From contig JAJYHA010000053.1 of assembly GCA_021784995.1 (NCBI GenBank), positions 1 through 10,682 on the forward strand: a stretch of DNA of 10,682 nt, in the 5' to 3' direction. The DNA comes from Myxococcales bacterium (GTDB lineage: Bacteria; Myxococcota; Myxococcia; Myxococcales; Anaeromyxobacteraceae). Below are positions 1 through 7,500 of the stretch, one piece after another. Below the pieces are notes generated by a model, which made no database searches, was not told the DNA's origin, and was given only the letters and a program-made list of their open reading frames with translations. The position numbers and the translations under genes were made by a program. How positions within the stretch are numbered: position 1 is the stretch's first letter; each line of letters opens with the position of its first letter.

Positions 1-1346
1 GCACGGACGCGCGCCTCGATCTGGCGGGCGACGTCGGGGGGCCGGGTGACCGCGAGGGGGCACACCTCGCCGCCCGGGCACGCGACGACGTCGGCGGCGC
101 CGTCCGCCGCCGATCTGCCGAGGTCCACGGCCGAGAGCGCCTCGAGCACCGCCCCCAGGTCGTCGTCCCGCACCCACCGGAGGTGGACGTGGCCGCCGCT
201 CCCGAACCGCACCGATCCGTCCCCGTGTGCGACGGCGACGTCGCCGAGCGCCTCCAGCTGGGCGGCCGTGAGGTCACCCCGCGCCGGAGCCACGACGACC
301 ACCGAGAATCCCTCCTGGCGCTGTGGCCTGACGTTGGTCGCGAGGAACGGATGGGCCAGGCCCCCTTCGCCGCCCGTGTCCGGCACGGCCCCGGGCGGCG
401 CCCTCCGCTCACGGCCCGCCGCCGCAGGCGGAGGCTGCTCGTCGCCCTGCGCCTCCGGATCAAACGGGAGCTCGGACCCCGCCGCGCGTCGGACGCGCAG
501 CAACTCCTCGGACACGAGAGCGCGGAACCTCTCGAAGCCGAGGTCGCGGACGAGGAACTTGAGGCGGTTGCGGGTCCTGTTCTTGCGGTCACCGCGCTCG
601 TGGAAGACGCGGACGACGGCTTCGGCCAGCGCGAGGACGTCGGAGGCGCGAAGGAAGCCGAACAGCGGGTGGCCGGACGTGCAGAGCGTCGCAGTCCCGC
701 CCGCGACCGTGACGGCGAACCCGCGGACGGCACGGCCGTCCTCCTCCAGGACGCGCGCGCGGAAGCCGAGATCGTGGATCGGCGTCGCGACGTGGTCCTC
801 GCAGCAGCCCTCGAAGGCGATCTTGAGCTTTCGCGGCAGCGACGACGCCAAGCGGTGCCGGAGGAAGTGCCGCGTCACCGCCTCCGCGTAGGGCGTGACA
901 TCGAACGCCTCGGAGGGCGACACGCCCGCGAACGGACAGGTGACGACGCTGCGAACCGCGTTGCCGCCCGCGCCCGAGGTCGTGATCCCGGCTTCGGCGA
1001 GGCGGCGCAGGGCCGGTTCGAGATCCGCCGGCTTCACGAAATGGAACTGGAGGTTCTGGCGCGTCGTGACGTGGCCGTGTCCGCGCGACCACCGCGTCGC
1101 CACCTCGGCCAGCGCACGGAGCTGGGCGGCGGTCGCGATCCCCTGCGGGATCTTCACGCGCAACATGTGCACGCCCGGTTGCCGCTGCGAATAGACGCCG
1201 CGGATGACGCGATACGCCCGCCACCTCTCGGGGTCGATCTCCCCGCGCTCGAAGCGCCGCAGCTCGGCGACGAACGCGTCGATCTCGGACCGGTCGGCGA
1301 ACGTCGGCCGCTCGCGAGCGACGTCCTGGGTCGGGAGAGCACTCAT
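1..1346 (-). CDS. Siroheme/[4Fe-4S] nitrite/sulfite reductase, probably assimilatory sulfite reductase (3' end outside window)
   Basis: Reduces sulfite to sulfide (or nitrite to ammonia) in the cytoplasm with siroheme and a [4Fe-4S] cluster. The frame is open from ATG 1346 to the window edge (448 residues seen). The first ferredoxin-like half-domain is about residues 45-110, with TTRQN at 94-98. The first siroheme domain is about 125-275. R63, R132, K173 and K175 sit where E. coli CysI has R83, R153, K215 and K217. The second half-domain is about 335-410. CPGGEVC (C423, C429) matches the first CX5C cluster-ligand pair; the second pair lies beyond the edge. A Pro/Ala/Gly-rich linker (about 288-332) joins the halves. 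GAGG starts 10 bases before the ATG, which lies 8 bases after cysG. Sulfite is favoured over nitrite by context only; the single-chain form suggests ferredoxin as donor (inference). Confidence 0.93.
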   Translation of the reverse strand, partial: MSALPTQDVARERPTFADRSEIDAFVAELRRFERGEIDPERWRAYRVIRGVYSQRQPGVHMLRVKIPQGIATAAQLRALAEVATRWSRGHGHVTTRQNLQFHFVKPADLEPALRRLAEAGITTSGAGGNAVRSVVTCPFAGVSPSEAFDVTPYAEAVTRHFLRHRLASSLPRKLKIAFEGCCEDHVATPIHDLGFRARVLEEDGRAVRGFAVTVAGGTATLCTSGHPLFGFLRASDVLALAEAVVRVFHERGDRKNRTRNRLKFLVRDLGFERFRALVSEELLRVRRAAGSELPFDPEAQGDEQPPPAAAGRERRAPPGAVPDTGGEGGLAHPFLATNVRPQRQEGFSVVVVAPARGDLTAAQLEALGDVAVAHGDGSVRFGSGGHVHLRWVRDDDLGAVLEALSAVDLGRSAADGAADVVACPGGEVCPLAVTRPPDVARQIEARVR

Positions 1347-1354
1347 CGGTCGCC

Positions 1355-2695
1355 TCATGCATCCAGGGTCGCGGGTTCGACGCGACGGGTCTCCGCCGCC
1401 TTCGCGAACGCCGCGACGGCGCCGATGACGAGGGTTCCCGGGAGGTCGGCGCGATCCGGCGGCAGCCCCGCCCCGCCGAGGTCGGCGAGCGTGCTGGCCC
1501 AGGTGTAGCTCCGTGCGCTCGACGCGCCGAGGACGATGGCGGCCGGCGTGGACGGGCTCCAGCCTCGCGCACGCAAGCGCTCGGAGATCCGCCGCCGCTG
1601 CGCCAGGCCCATCACGACCACCAGCGTCATCTTCCCGGGCGCGAGGCCGTCGAGGAGCGGGCCGTAGCTCGCCTCGCCGTGTCCCGAGACGACGGCGAAT
1701 CCGGCCGCCAGGCCTCGATGCGTGACCGGGATTCCGGCGAGTGCCGGGGCGGCGACGGCCGCCGTCACCCCGGGAACGACCTCGAACGGGATGCCCGCGG
1801 CAGCGAGCGCGAGCGCCTCCTCTCCGCCGCGTCCGAACACGAAAGGATCGCCGCCCTTGAGGCGGACCACGCGCTTCCCGTTCCGCGCGGCCTTCACGAG
1901 GAGGCGTTCGATGGCCGGCTGCGTGACGCTCGGGCGTCCCGCCCGCTTCCCCACGTGGAAGCAGTGGGCCGCCGGGGCGAGCTTCAACACGTCCGCGTCG
2001 GTGAGCGCGTCGTACAGGACGAGATCGGCGTCGGCGAGCCGATCGATCGCGCGCCGGGTGAGGAACGCCGGATCGCCCGGGCCGGCGCCGACGAGCGACA
2101 CGAGACCACCAGGCGGCCGCCTCGACACGCCCCCGCCCTCGTACAGCGCGTCGAGCTTGCGGAGCAGCATCGGCCGGCGCGCCGCGAGCGGAGTGGCCGC
2201 GCGCTTCCAGGCGGCGCGTTCCCCGTCGGCGAGATCGACCCAGAGCTGCAGCTCGGCCGGGAGGACGGCGTCGATCGCCTCCCGGAGCAGGCCCGCGAGC
2301 GCAGGGGCGCGTCCGCCCGTCGAGATGGCGATCGTGACGCCGCCACGCCGCACCACGCTGGCGGTGTAGGCGGTGGCACACCCCGGATCGTCCACGGCGT
2401 TGACGAGGATCCGCCGCGCCTCCGCGGCTTCCGCCACCGCCCGGTTGACCTGGGGCGTCGCGGCCGCGACGGCGAACCACGCGCCGTCCAGATCCGACGG
2501 ATCGAACGGCCGCCGCCGCACGACGGCTGCCGCGGCGGCGGCGGCCGCGCCGACCCGCGGAGCGACGACGCTGACCCGGGCGCCGGCGCGAGCGAGTTGC
2601 CGGACCCGCAGCGCCGCCATCGCGCTTCCGCCGACGACCACCACGTCGCGGCCGGCGAGCTTCGCGAACACGGGGAACAGCTCCGCTCCGCTCAC
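1355..2695 (-). CDS. cysG: Siroheme synthase: precorrin-2 dehydrogenase/ferrochelatase fused to uroporphyrinogen-III methyltransferase
   Basis: Converts uroporphyrinogen III to siroheme, the cofactor of the reductase encoded just downstream. The protein is 446 aa (E. coli CysG 457). The N-terminal SirC/Met8-like part (about 5-190) has a Rossmann beta-strand and loop (VVVVGGSAMAALR, 18-30), the conserved NAVDDP (99-104) and TIAISTGG (121-128). The C-terminal SAM-dependent methyltransferase (about 197-430) has VGAGPGDPAFLT (202-213), VRLKGGDPFVFGRGGEE (277-293), VPGVTAA (307-313) and GIPVTHRG (321-328). I chose GTG 2695 because it overlaps the TGA of the preceding gene (GTGA), has a G-rich Shine-Dalgarno-like stretch 4 bases upstream, and yields an N-terminus like that of CysG. 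An in-frame ATG at 2770 would run deep into the previous gene. Oddity: the usual GGGxVAxRK nucleotide loop reads GGSAMAALRV. Confidence 0.95.
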   Translation of the reverse strand: MSGAELFPVFAKLAGRDVVVVGGSAMAALRVRQLARAGARVSVVAPRVGAAAAAAAAVVRRRPFDPSDLDGAWFAVAAATPQVNRAVAEAAEARRILVNAVDDPGCATAYTASVVRRGGVTIAISTGGRAPALAGLLREAIDAVLPAELQLWVDLADGERAAWKRAATPLAARRPMLLRKLDALYEGGGVSRRPPGGLVSLVGAGPGDPAFLTRRAIDRLADADLVLYDALTDADVLKLAPAAHCFHVGKRAGRPSVTQPAIERLLVKAARNGKRVVRLKGGDPFVFGRGGEEALALAAAGIPFEVVPGVTAAVAAPALAGIPVTHRGLAAGFAVVSGHGEASYGPLLDGLAPGKMTLVVVMGLAQRRRISERLRARGWSPSTPAAIVLGASSARSYTWASTLADLGGAGLPPDRADLPGTLVIGAVAAFAKAAETRRVEPATLDA

Positions 2696-2931
2696 ATCGT
2701 CCCCCGTCGTCGAGAGAACTCGAGCACGATCCCGAACTCGCGATCGCGGAAGCCGTGGGCCCGGAGCCACGTCTTCGCGGTCTGAGCCTCGATCTCCGCG
2801 GAGGTGTGGAGCATCCGTGCGCCGCGCAGGCGCAGCTCGAAGCCGATGGCTTCGAGCACGCTCGCCATCTCGGCCTGCCGCTCCGGACCGAGATCGGCGT
2901 CGGGCGTGACGGTGGTCAGGTGATCCACCAT
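2692..2931 (-). CDS. Hypothetical 79-aa protein in the siroheme/sulfite operon
   Basis: I do not recognise this protein. The start is ATG 2931, which shares its A with the TGA of the yeiH-like gene (TGATG) and follows a GGTGAGG sequence. Its own TGA overlaps the cysG GTG by four bases. This double coupling, in frame with no gap on either side, supports a real gene. The 79 residues contain no cysteine, membrane segment or signal peptide. They suggest a small soluble alpha/beta protein: an acidic N-terminus, a probable helix at about 16-30, a strand at about 31-40, a helix at about 45-59, then a strand near 64-72 with an Arg-rich end (RRRGTM). It does not look like DsrC/TusE, which carry a C-terminal Cys. 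Position suggests a role in siroheme or sulfite handling, by inference only. An in-frame GTG directly before the ATG is an alternative start. Confidence 0.75.
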   Translation of the reverse strand: MVDHLTTVTPDADLGPERQAEMASVLEAIGFELRLRGARMLHTSAEIEAQTAKTWLRAHGFRDREFGIVLEFSRRRGTM

Positions 2932-4271
2932 CACCTCACCCCGGCCCAGTAGGCCGCGAAGACGCGGGTCGACAGCCAGTAGCCCAGCGGGACGTTCACG
3001 AGCACGCCAGCCGCGAAGGCAGCGAACGGCCTCCATCCGAAGCGCGTCAGCTCACGGAACCGCGTGGTGCAGCCGATGCTGAGGAACGTCCACGTGAAGG
3101 CCCAACCCCGCAGTGTCTTCAAGGGCGCGATCGCCTCTTCCGAGAAGCGCGTGCCGACGGCCGCGTCGGCCGAAGCGAGCACGAGCGTGACGAACACCGA
3201 CGCGGCGAGGAACCCCAGGACGAACTTGGGGAACCGACGCCAGATCTCGCCCGTGCCGACGCGCTCGGCCTTCCCGACCCGAGGCGGGTCCCAGACCGTG
3301 ACCGACAGCAGGGCGACCCCGAGCGCCCAGATCCCGACGAACATGTCGCGCCCGACCACCTTCATCAGGGTGAAGGTCTTGACGGCGCGCTCGTCCCCGA
3401 ACGCCGAGGCCGCGGCGAAGCCTGCGGCATCCGCGAACTCGGAGGTCCCGATCCAGGCGCCGGCGATCCCCGGAGCGAGCCCCAGGTGGCGCGCCCAGAG
3501 CGGGAGCACGAAGATCATCGCGACCGCCCACAGGATCACCATCGAGACGGCGACGGACACGTGGCTCTTCTCGGCGCGGCAGGCCCCACCGATCGCGATG
3601 GCCGCCGAGACTCCGCAGATCGAGCCGCCGGCGCCGAGGGTCGCGGCGAAGCGCCGGTCGAGCCCGAACAGCCGGGTCGCCGCGAGGTAGATCGTCACGA
3701 ACGTCGTGACGGCCACGATGGTCGCCTGCGCGATCGCGAGCGGCCCGGCCTGCAGGATGATCGTGAGCGGGAGCGTCGCGCCGAGGAGCACGACCCCCAC
3801 CTTCACGTAGAACTCGGTGCGGAGCGCCGACTGGAACCACTCGGGAAGCGTGACGGAGTTTCCGAGCAGCATCCCGACCGCGAGCGCCAGGAACGGCGTC
3901 TCGAGCTGCCAGGCCTTCAGCGTCTGGTTCGATCCGAGGATCGTCACCACGATCGAAGACGCGAACAGGAGCGCAAAGCCCGCCGCGTACCCGCCGACGT
4001 CCCATCCGATGACCGCGGAGGCCGCAGAGAAGGCCGCCAGGAACACCGTGAAGAGCCCGATCGGCGCGACGGGGTGTGCCGCAAAGGCCGCGGCGACCTC
4101 GGTCGGGCTCCCCGACCACGTCGGGATCGCGAGCGTCAAGGACTGGATCGGACGGGCGGCGCCCAGGAAGAAGCCCGCGGTGACCGCGAAGACGAGACCG
4201 AGCGCGATGAAGACGGCCCAGGTGTCCTCGCGGCGGTGCCAGGGGAGCGCAGCGGCTGAAGGCGTCGGCAT
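2931..4271 (-). CDS. YeiH/UPF0324 (COG2855) family membrane protein, putative sulfate/sulfite transporter
   Basis: An inner-membrane protein of 446 aa with roughly ten or more hydrophobic segments, for example 17-38, 70-89, 95-112, 125-138, 157-174, 178-197, 238-257, 310-327, 348-367 and 414-436. Family hallmarks are FYVKVGVVLLGATL (154-167) and the conserved GAGGSICGVSAA (213-224), followed by WIGTSEFADAAG (273-284) and TLMKVVGRDMFVG (301-313). It is longer than E. coli YeiH (349 aa), partly through an N-terminal hydrophobic extension and a 328-345 loop. Family members are annotated as sulfate exporters, and some sit in sulfonate-degradation clusters (TauZ/SuyZ type). Transport direction is not proven by sequence. 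As first gene of this operon it probably moves sulfate or sulfite. ATG 4271 has GAGGAA (4282-4277) 5 bases upstream. The stop TGA overlaps the next ATG. Confidence 0.88.
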   Translation of the reverse strand: MPTPSAAALPWHRREDTWAVFIALGLVFAVTAGFFLGAARPIQSLTLAIPTWSGSPTEVAAAFAAHPVAPIGLFTVFLAAFSAASAVIGWDVGGYAAGFALLFASSIVVTILGSNQTLKAWQLETPFLALAVGMLLGNSVTLPEWFQSALRTEFYVKVGVVLLGATLPLTIILQAGPLAIAQATIVAVTTFVTIYLAATRLFGLDRRFAATLGAGGSICGVSAAIAIGGACRAEKSHVSVAVSMVILWAVAMIFVLPLWARHLGLAPGIAGAWIGTSEFADAAGFAAASAFGDERAVKTFTLMKVVGRDMFVGIWALGVALLSVTVWDPPRVGKAERVGTGEIWRRFPKFVLGFLAASVFVTLVLASADAAVGTRFSEEAIAPLKTLRGWAFTWTFLSIGCTTRFRELTRFGWRPFAAFAAGVLVNVPLGYWLSTRVFAAYWAGVR

Positions 4272-4304
4272 GGCTGTTCCTCGAACACGGCAGGAGCAAG
4301 ATCG

Positions 4305-4333
4305 CGCGGCGCCGCTGCCCTCGCAGCGCCGCG
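4305..4333 (-). other. GC-rich hairpin in the leader of the sulfur operon
   Basis: An inverted repeat lies between the leader reading frame and the yeiH-like start. Bases 4323-4328 pair with 4313-4318 (6 bp) around the 4-base loop 4319-4322. Bases 4329-4333 pair with 4305-4309 (5 bp) after a 3-base bulge at 4310-4312. No U-rich run follows it, so it is not a classical intrinsic terminator. It ends about 22 bases before the Shine-Dalgarno of the yeiH-like gene and could take part in attenuation. In such GC-rich DNA a stem of this size can also arise by chance. Confidence 0.3.
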
Positions 4334-4370
4334 ACCTCGATCGACGGACTGGAGAAGGGAGCCGGCCGCT

Positions 4371-4469
4371 TCAGACGCGCATCTGCGCGCCGTGCGCCGG
4401 CCGTCGACAGGCGCACCCGGCCCCGGACGGGCGAGCGCTGCCGGCGCAGCTGACGAACGAACGGGCCAT
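4371..4469 (-). CDS. Possible 32-aa Cys-containing leader peptide
   Basis: The frame ATG 4469 to TGA 4371 encodes 32 residues with three cysteines (C8, C19, C21; the last two form CAC) and an Arg-rich basic character. It is the first frame downstream of the predicted promoter. The expected transcription start, about 7 bases beyond the -10 box, falls around 4471, so the ATG (or the in-frame GTG at 4472) would be at or almost at the RNA 5' end. No Shine-Dalgarno could fit, so translation would be leaderless. Leaderless cysteine-rich short frames that act as cysteine-responsive attenuators are known in mycobacteria. By analogy this one could sense charged tRNA-Cys for the sulfur operon. It could also be a chance frame: stop codons are rare at this GC level. 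Confidence 0.35.
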   Translation of the reverse strand: MARSFVSCAGSARPSGAGCACRRPAHGAQMRV

Positions 4470-4477
4470 CACGGCGA

Positions 4478-4507
4478 ATCCTAGATGACGGACAATCATC
4501 CTGTCAA
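4478..4507 (-). promoter_or_regulatory. Sigma70-like promoter of the sulfur operon
   Basis: The -35 box TTGACA (4507-4502, a perfect consensus match) is separated by 18 bases from the -10 box TAGGAT (4483-4478, four of six consensus positions including the key T, A and final T). The area is clearly more AT-rich than its surroundings, as expected for a promoter in high-GC DNA. It faces the yeiH-like gene, and the predicted start is near 4471. The -35 box overlaps the TGA stop codon of the pump gene (4506-4504), so the operon promoter begins inside the upstream coding sequence. Confidence 0.6.
4484..4500 (-). promoter_or_regulatory. Palindromic putative operator in the promoter spacer
   Basis: GATGA and TCATC (4500-4496 and 4488-4484) form 5-bp inverted arms separated by 7 bases. 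They lie entirely between the -35 and -10 boxes, where a bound repressor would block RNA polymerase. The regulator is not in the window. A sulfur- or redox-responsive factor (for example Rrf2 or LysR type) would fit the operon, but the short arms do not identify a family. Confidence 0.35.
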
Positions 4508-7500
4508 GCGGACGCCGGACGTTCTTCCGTCAGGACGGATTCGGCTCCCCGCGGAGCGGCCGGGCCTTCGCGCAGCCCGCGCCTCCTCCACAGGAAATAG
4601 ACGGCGGGGTACACGAGCAGCTCCAGGACGAACGAGGTCACGAGCCCCCCGACCATCGGCGCCGCGATGCGCTTCATCACGTCGGCGCCGGTCCCGGTGG
4701 ACCACATGATGGGCAGCAGGCCCATGAAGGCGGCGCACACGGTCATGGCCTTGGGGCGGACGCGCTTCACCGCTCCGTGCACGATGGCCTCGCGCAGGTC
4801 CCCGGTGGTGTTCAGCGCCCCGCGGCGCTGCGCGTCGTCGTGGGACAGGTCGAGGAAGAGCAGCATGAAGACGCCCGTCTCCGCGTCGAGGCCCATGAGC
4901 GCGATCATCCCCACCCAGGCCGCGATCGAGACGTTGTAGCCCAGCGCGTACATGAGCCAGATCGCGCCGATGGCCGAGAACGGGACGGCCAGCATCACCA
5001 CCGCCGCCTTGAACGACGACCTGGTGTTCATGTACAGCAGCGCGAAGATGAGCAGCAGCGTGATGGGCAGGATGAGCTTCAGCCGCTCGCGGACGCGGAT
5101 CATGTTCTCGTACTGCCCGCTCCACGTCATCGAGTAGCTGGGCGGCACCTTCACCGCCGCCGCGACGGCCCTCTTGGCCCGGGCGACGTAGCTGCCGATG
5201 TCGAACTTCGAGGTGTCGAGGTCGACGTAGACGTAGCCGGCGAGGAGCCCGTTCTCGTTCCGGATCATCGCGGGGCCCTGCACCAGCTTCACGTCCGCGA
5301 TCTCCTCCATCGGGATCTGACCGCCCGCCGGCAGCGGCAGGAGCACGCGGCGGAGCGTCGCCAGGTCGTCGCGGTAGTCGCGCTGGTAGCGCACGTTGAT
5401 GCCGTACCGCTCGCGGCCCTCGACCGTCGTGCCCTGCTCGTCACCGCCGACGGCGGTCATGACCATGGAGTTCGCGTCGTCCACGCTGAGGCCGTAGCGC
5501 GCGAGCTGGTCGCGCTTCAGCACGAAGTCGAGGAACCAGCCGCCCGCCACGCGCTCGGCGTAGGCGCTGCGCGTCCCCGGCACCTTCCGCAGCGCGGATT
5601 CGGTGGCGAGCGCGATCCTCTCGATCTCGTCCAGGTTCGAGCCCGCGATCTTGATGCCGATCGGCGTCCGGATGCCGGTGGAGAGCATGTCGAGGCGGCC
5701 CTTGATGGGCATCGTCCACGCGTTCGAGATGCCGGGCAGCTGCAGCGCGGCGTCCATCTCGTCCTTGAGCTCGTCCTCGGAGATGCGATCGCGCCAGAAC
5801 GGCCGCAGGAGGCGCTTCGACCACTCCGGAGCCCAGGACGAATACCAGCGCGGCACCTGCCTCCACTCGGACTCCGGCCTCAGGATGACGGTGGTCTCCA
5901 TCATCGAGAAGGGCGCCGGGTCCGTGGAGGTGTTCGCCCGGCCCGCCTTCCCGAACACGCTCGCCACCTCCGGGAAGGTGCGCAGGATCTTGTCCTGCAG
6001 CTGCAGCGCCGACTGCGCCTCGGCGACCGACATCCCGGGCTGCACCGCGCTCGGCATGTAGAGGATGCTCCCCTCGTTCAGCGGGGGCATGAACTCCGAG
6101 CCGAGCCTGAAGTAGACCGGGATCGTCGCCGCGACGGCGAGGACGCTGAGCGCGATGGTGGCGCGTGCGTGCCGCAGCACGAACCGGCACGGCCGCTCGT
6201 AGACACGGTGCAGCAGGCGGCTGACGGGGTGCCGCTCCTCGGAGTGGTACTTGCCGACGAACACCTGCGTGGCGAGCCACGAGAGCGGCCTGGGCCGGAA
6301 CCGGAACGGCTCGATGCGCGCGAAGAGCATGCGCATGGCCGGGTCGAGCGTCACCGCGAGCAGCGCCGCGATGGCCATGGCCAGGTTCTTCGAGAACGCC
6401 AGGGGACGGAAGAGCCGCCCCTCCTGGTCCACCAGCGTGAAGACCGGCATGAAGGCGACGGCGATGACGAGCAGCGAGAAGAAGACGCTCGGCCCGACCT
6501 CCAGCAGCGCCTCCAGGCGCACCCGGTGGAAGTCGCCCTTCGCGCCGCCCTCCAGCCAGTGGTGGATCCTGTTGTAGGCGTTCTCCACCTCGACGATGGC
6601 GCCGTCCACCAGCACGCCGATGGAGATCGCGATGCCGGCCAGCGACATGAGGTTGGCGTTCAGGCCCATGAGGTACATGGGGATGAAGGCGATCGCGACC
6701 GAGACCGGGATGGTGACGATGGGGACGATCGCGGAGGGGACGTGCCAGAGGAAGACCAGGATGACGATCGAGACGATGACGATCTCCTCGATCAGCTTGT
6801 CCTTCACCGTGTCGATCGCGCGCCCGATCAGCTCCGAGCGATCGTAGGTCGTCACCACCTCCACGCCCGCCGGGAGCGACGGCTTCAGCTCGGCGAGCCT
6901 GGCCTTGACCCGTTCGATGACGTTGAGCGCGTTCTCGCCCTGCCGCATCACGACGATGCCGCCGACGACGTCACCCTCCCCGTTCCAGTCGGCGACGCCG
7001 CGCCGCATCTCGGGCCCCAGCGACACCTGGGCCACGTCCTTCACCGTGATCGGGGTGCCGCCGTCCGCCTTGAGGACGAGCTGCTCGAGATCGTGGACCG
7101 ACTTCACGTAGCCGCGGCCGCGCACCATGTACTCGCGGCCGGAGAGCTCGACGAGGCGGCCGCCCACGTCGGCGTTCCCCTTGCGGACCGCGTTGATGAC
7201 GGCCTCGAGCGGCAGCTTGAAGCCGGCCAGCGCGGCCGGGTTGACGGTGATCTGGTACTGCCGCACCTGGCCGCCGACCGTCGCCACCTCCGCCACGCCG
7301 GGGACGGCCTGGAGCGCGTAGCGCAGGAACCAGTCCTGGAAGGACCGCAGCTCGTCCGACGAGTGCTTCCCGGCGCGATCCACGAGCGCGTACTGGAACG
7401 TCCAGCCCACGCTCGTCGCGTCGGGTCCGAGCTCGGTCCGCACCCCCTGCGGCAGCTGGGGCGTGATCTTCGAGAGGTACTCCAGGACGCGCGTCCGCGC

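Noticed and set aside
183..1508. Plus-strand open frame of 441 codons opposite the reductase and the end of cysG
   Set aside because: Arg/Ala-rich with no motifs; the minus strand encodes conserved siroheme reductase residues across the same bases.
1679..2785. Plus-strand open frame of 368 codons opposite cysG
   Set aside because: Low-complexity, charged shadow of a fully conserved gene on the other strand.
3052..4416. Minus-strand 454-codon frame overlapping the yeiH-like gene
   Set aside because: Its Arg-rich product has no membrane segments or motifs, whereas the overlapping frame gives a clear COG2855 membrane protein.
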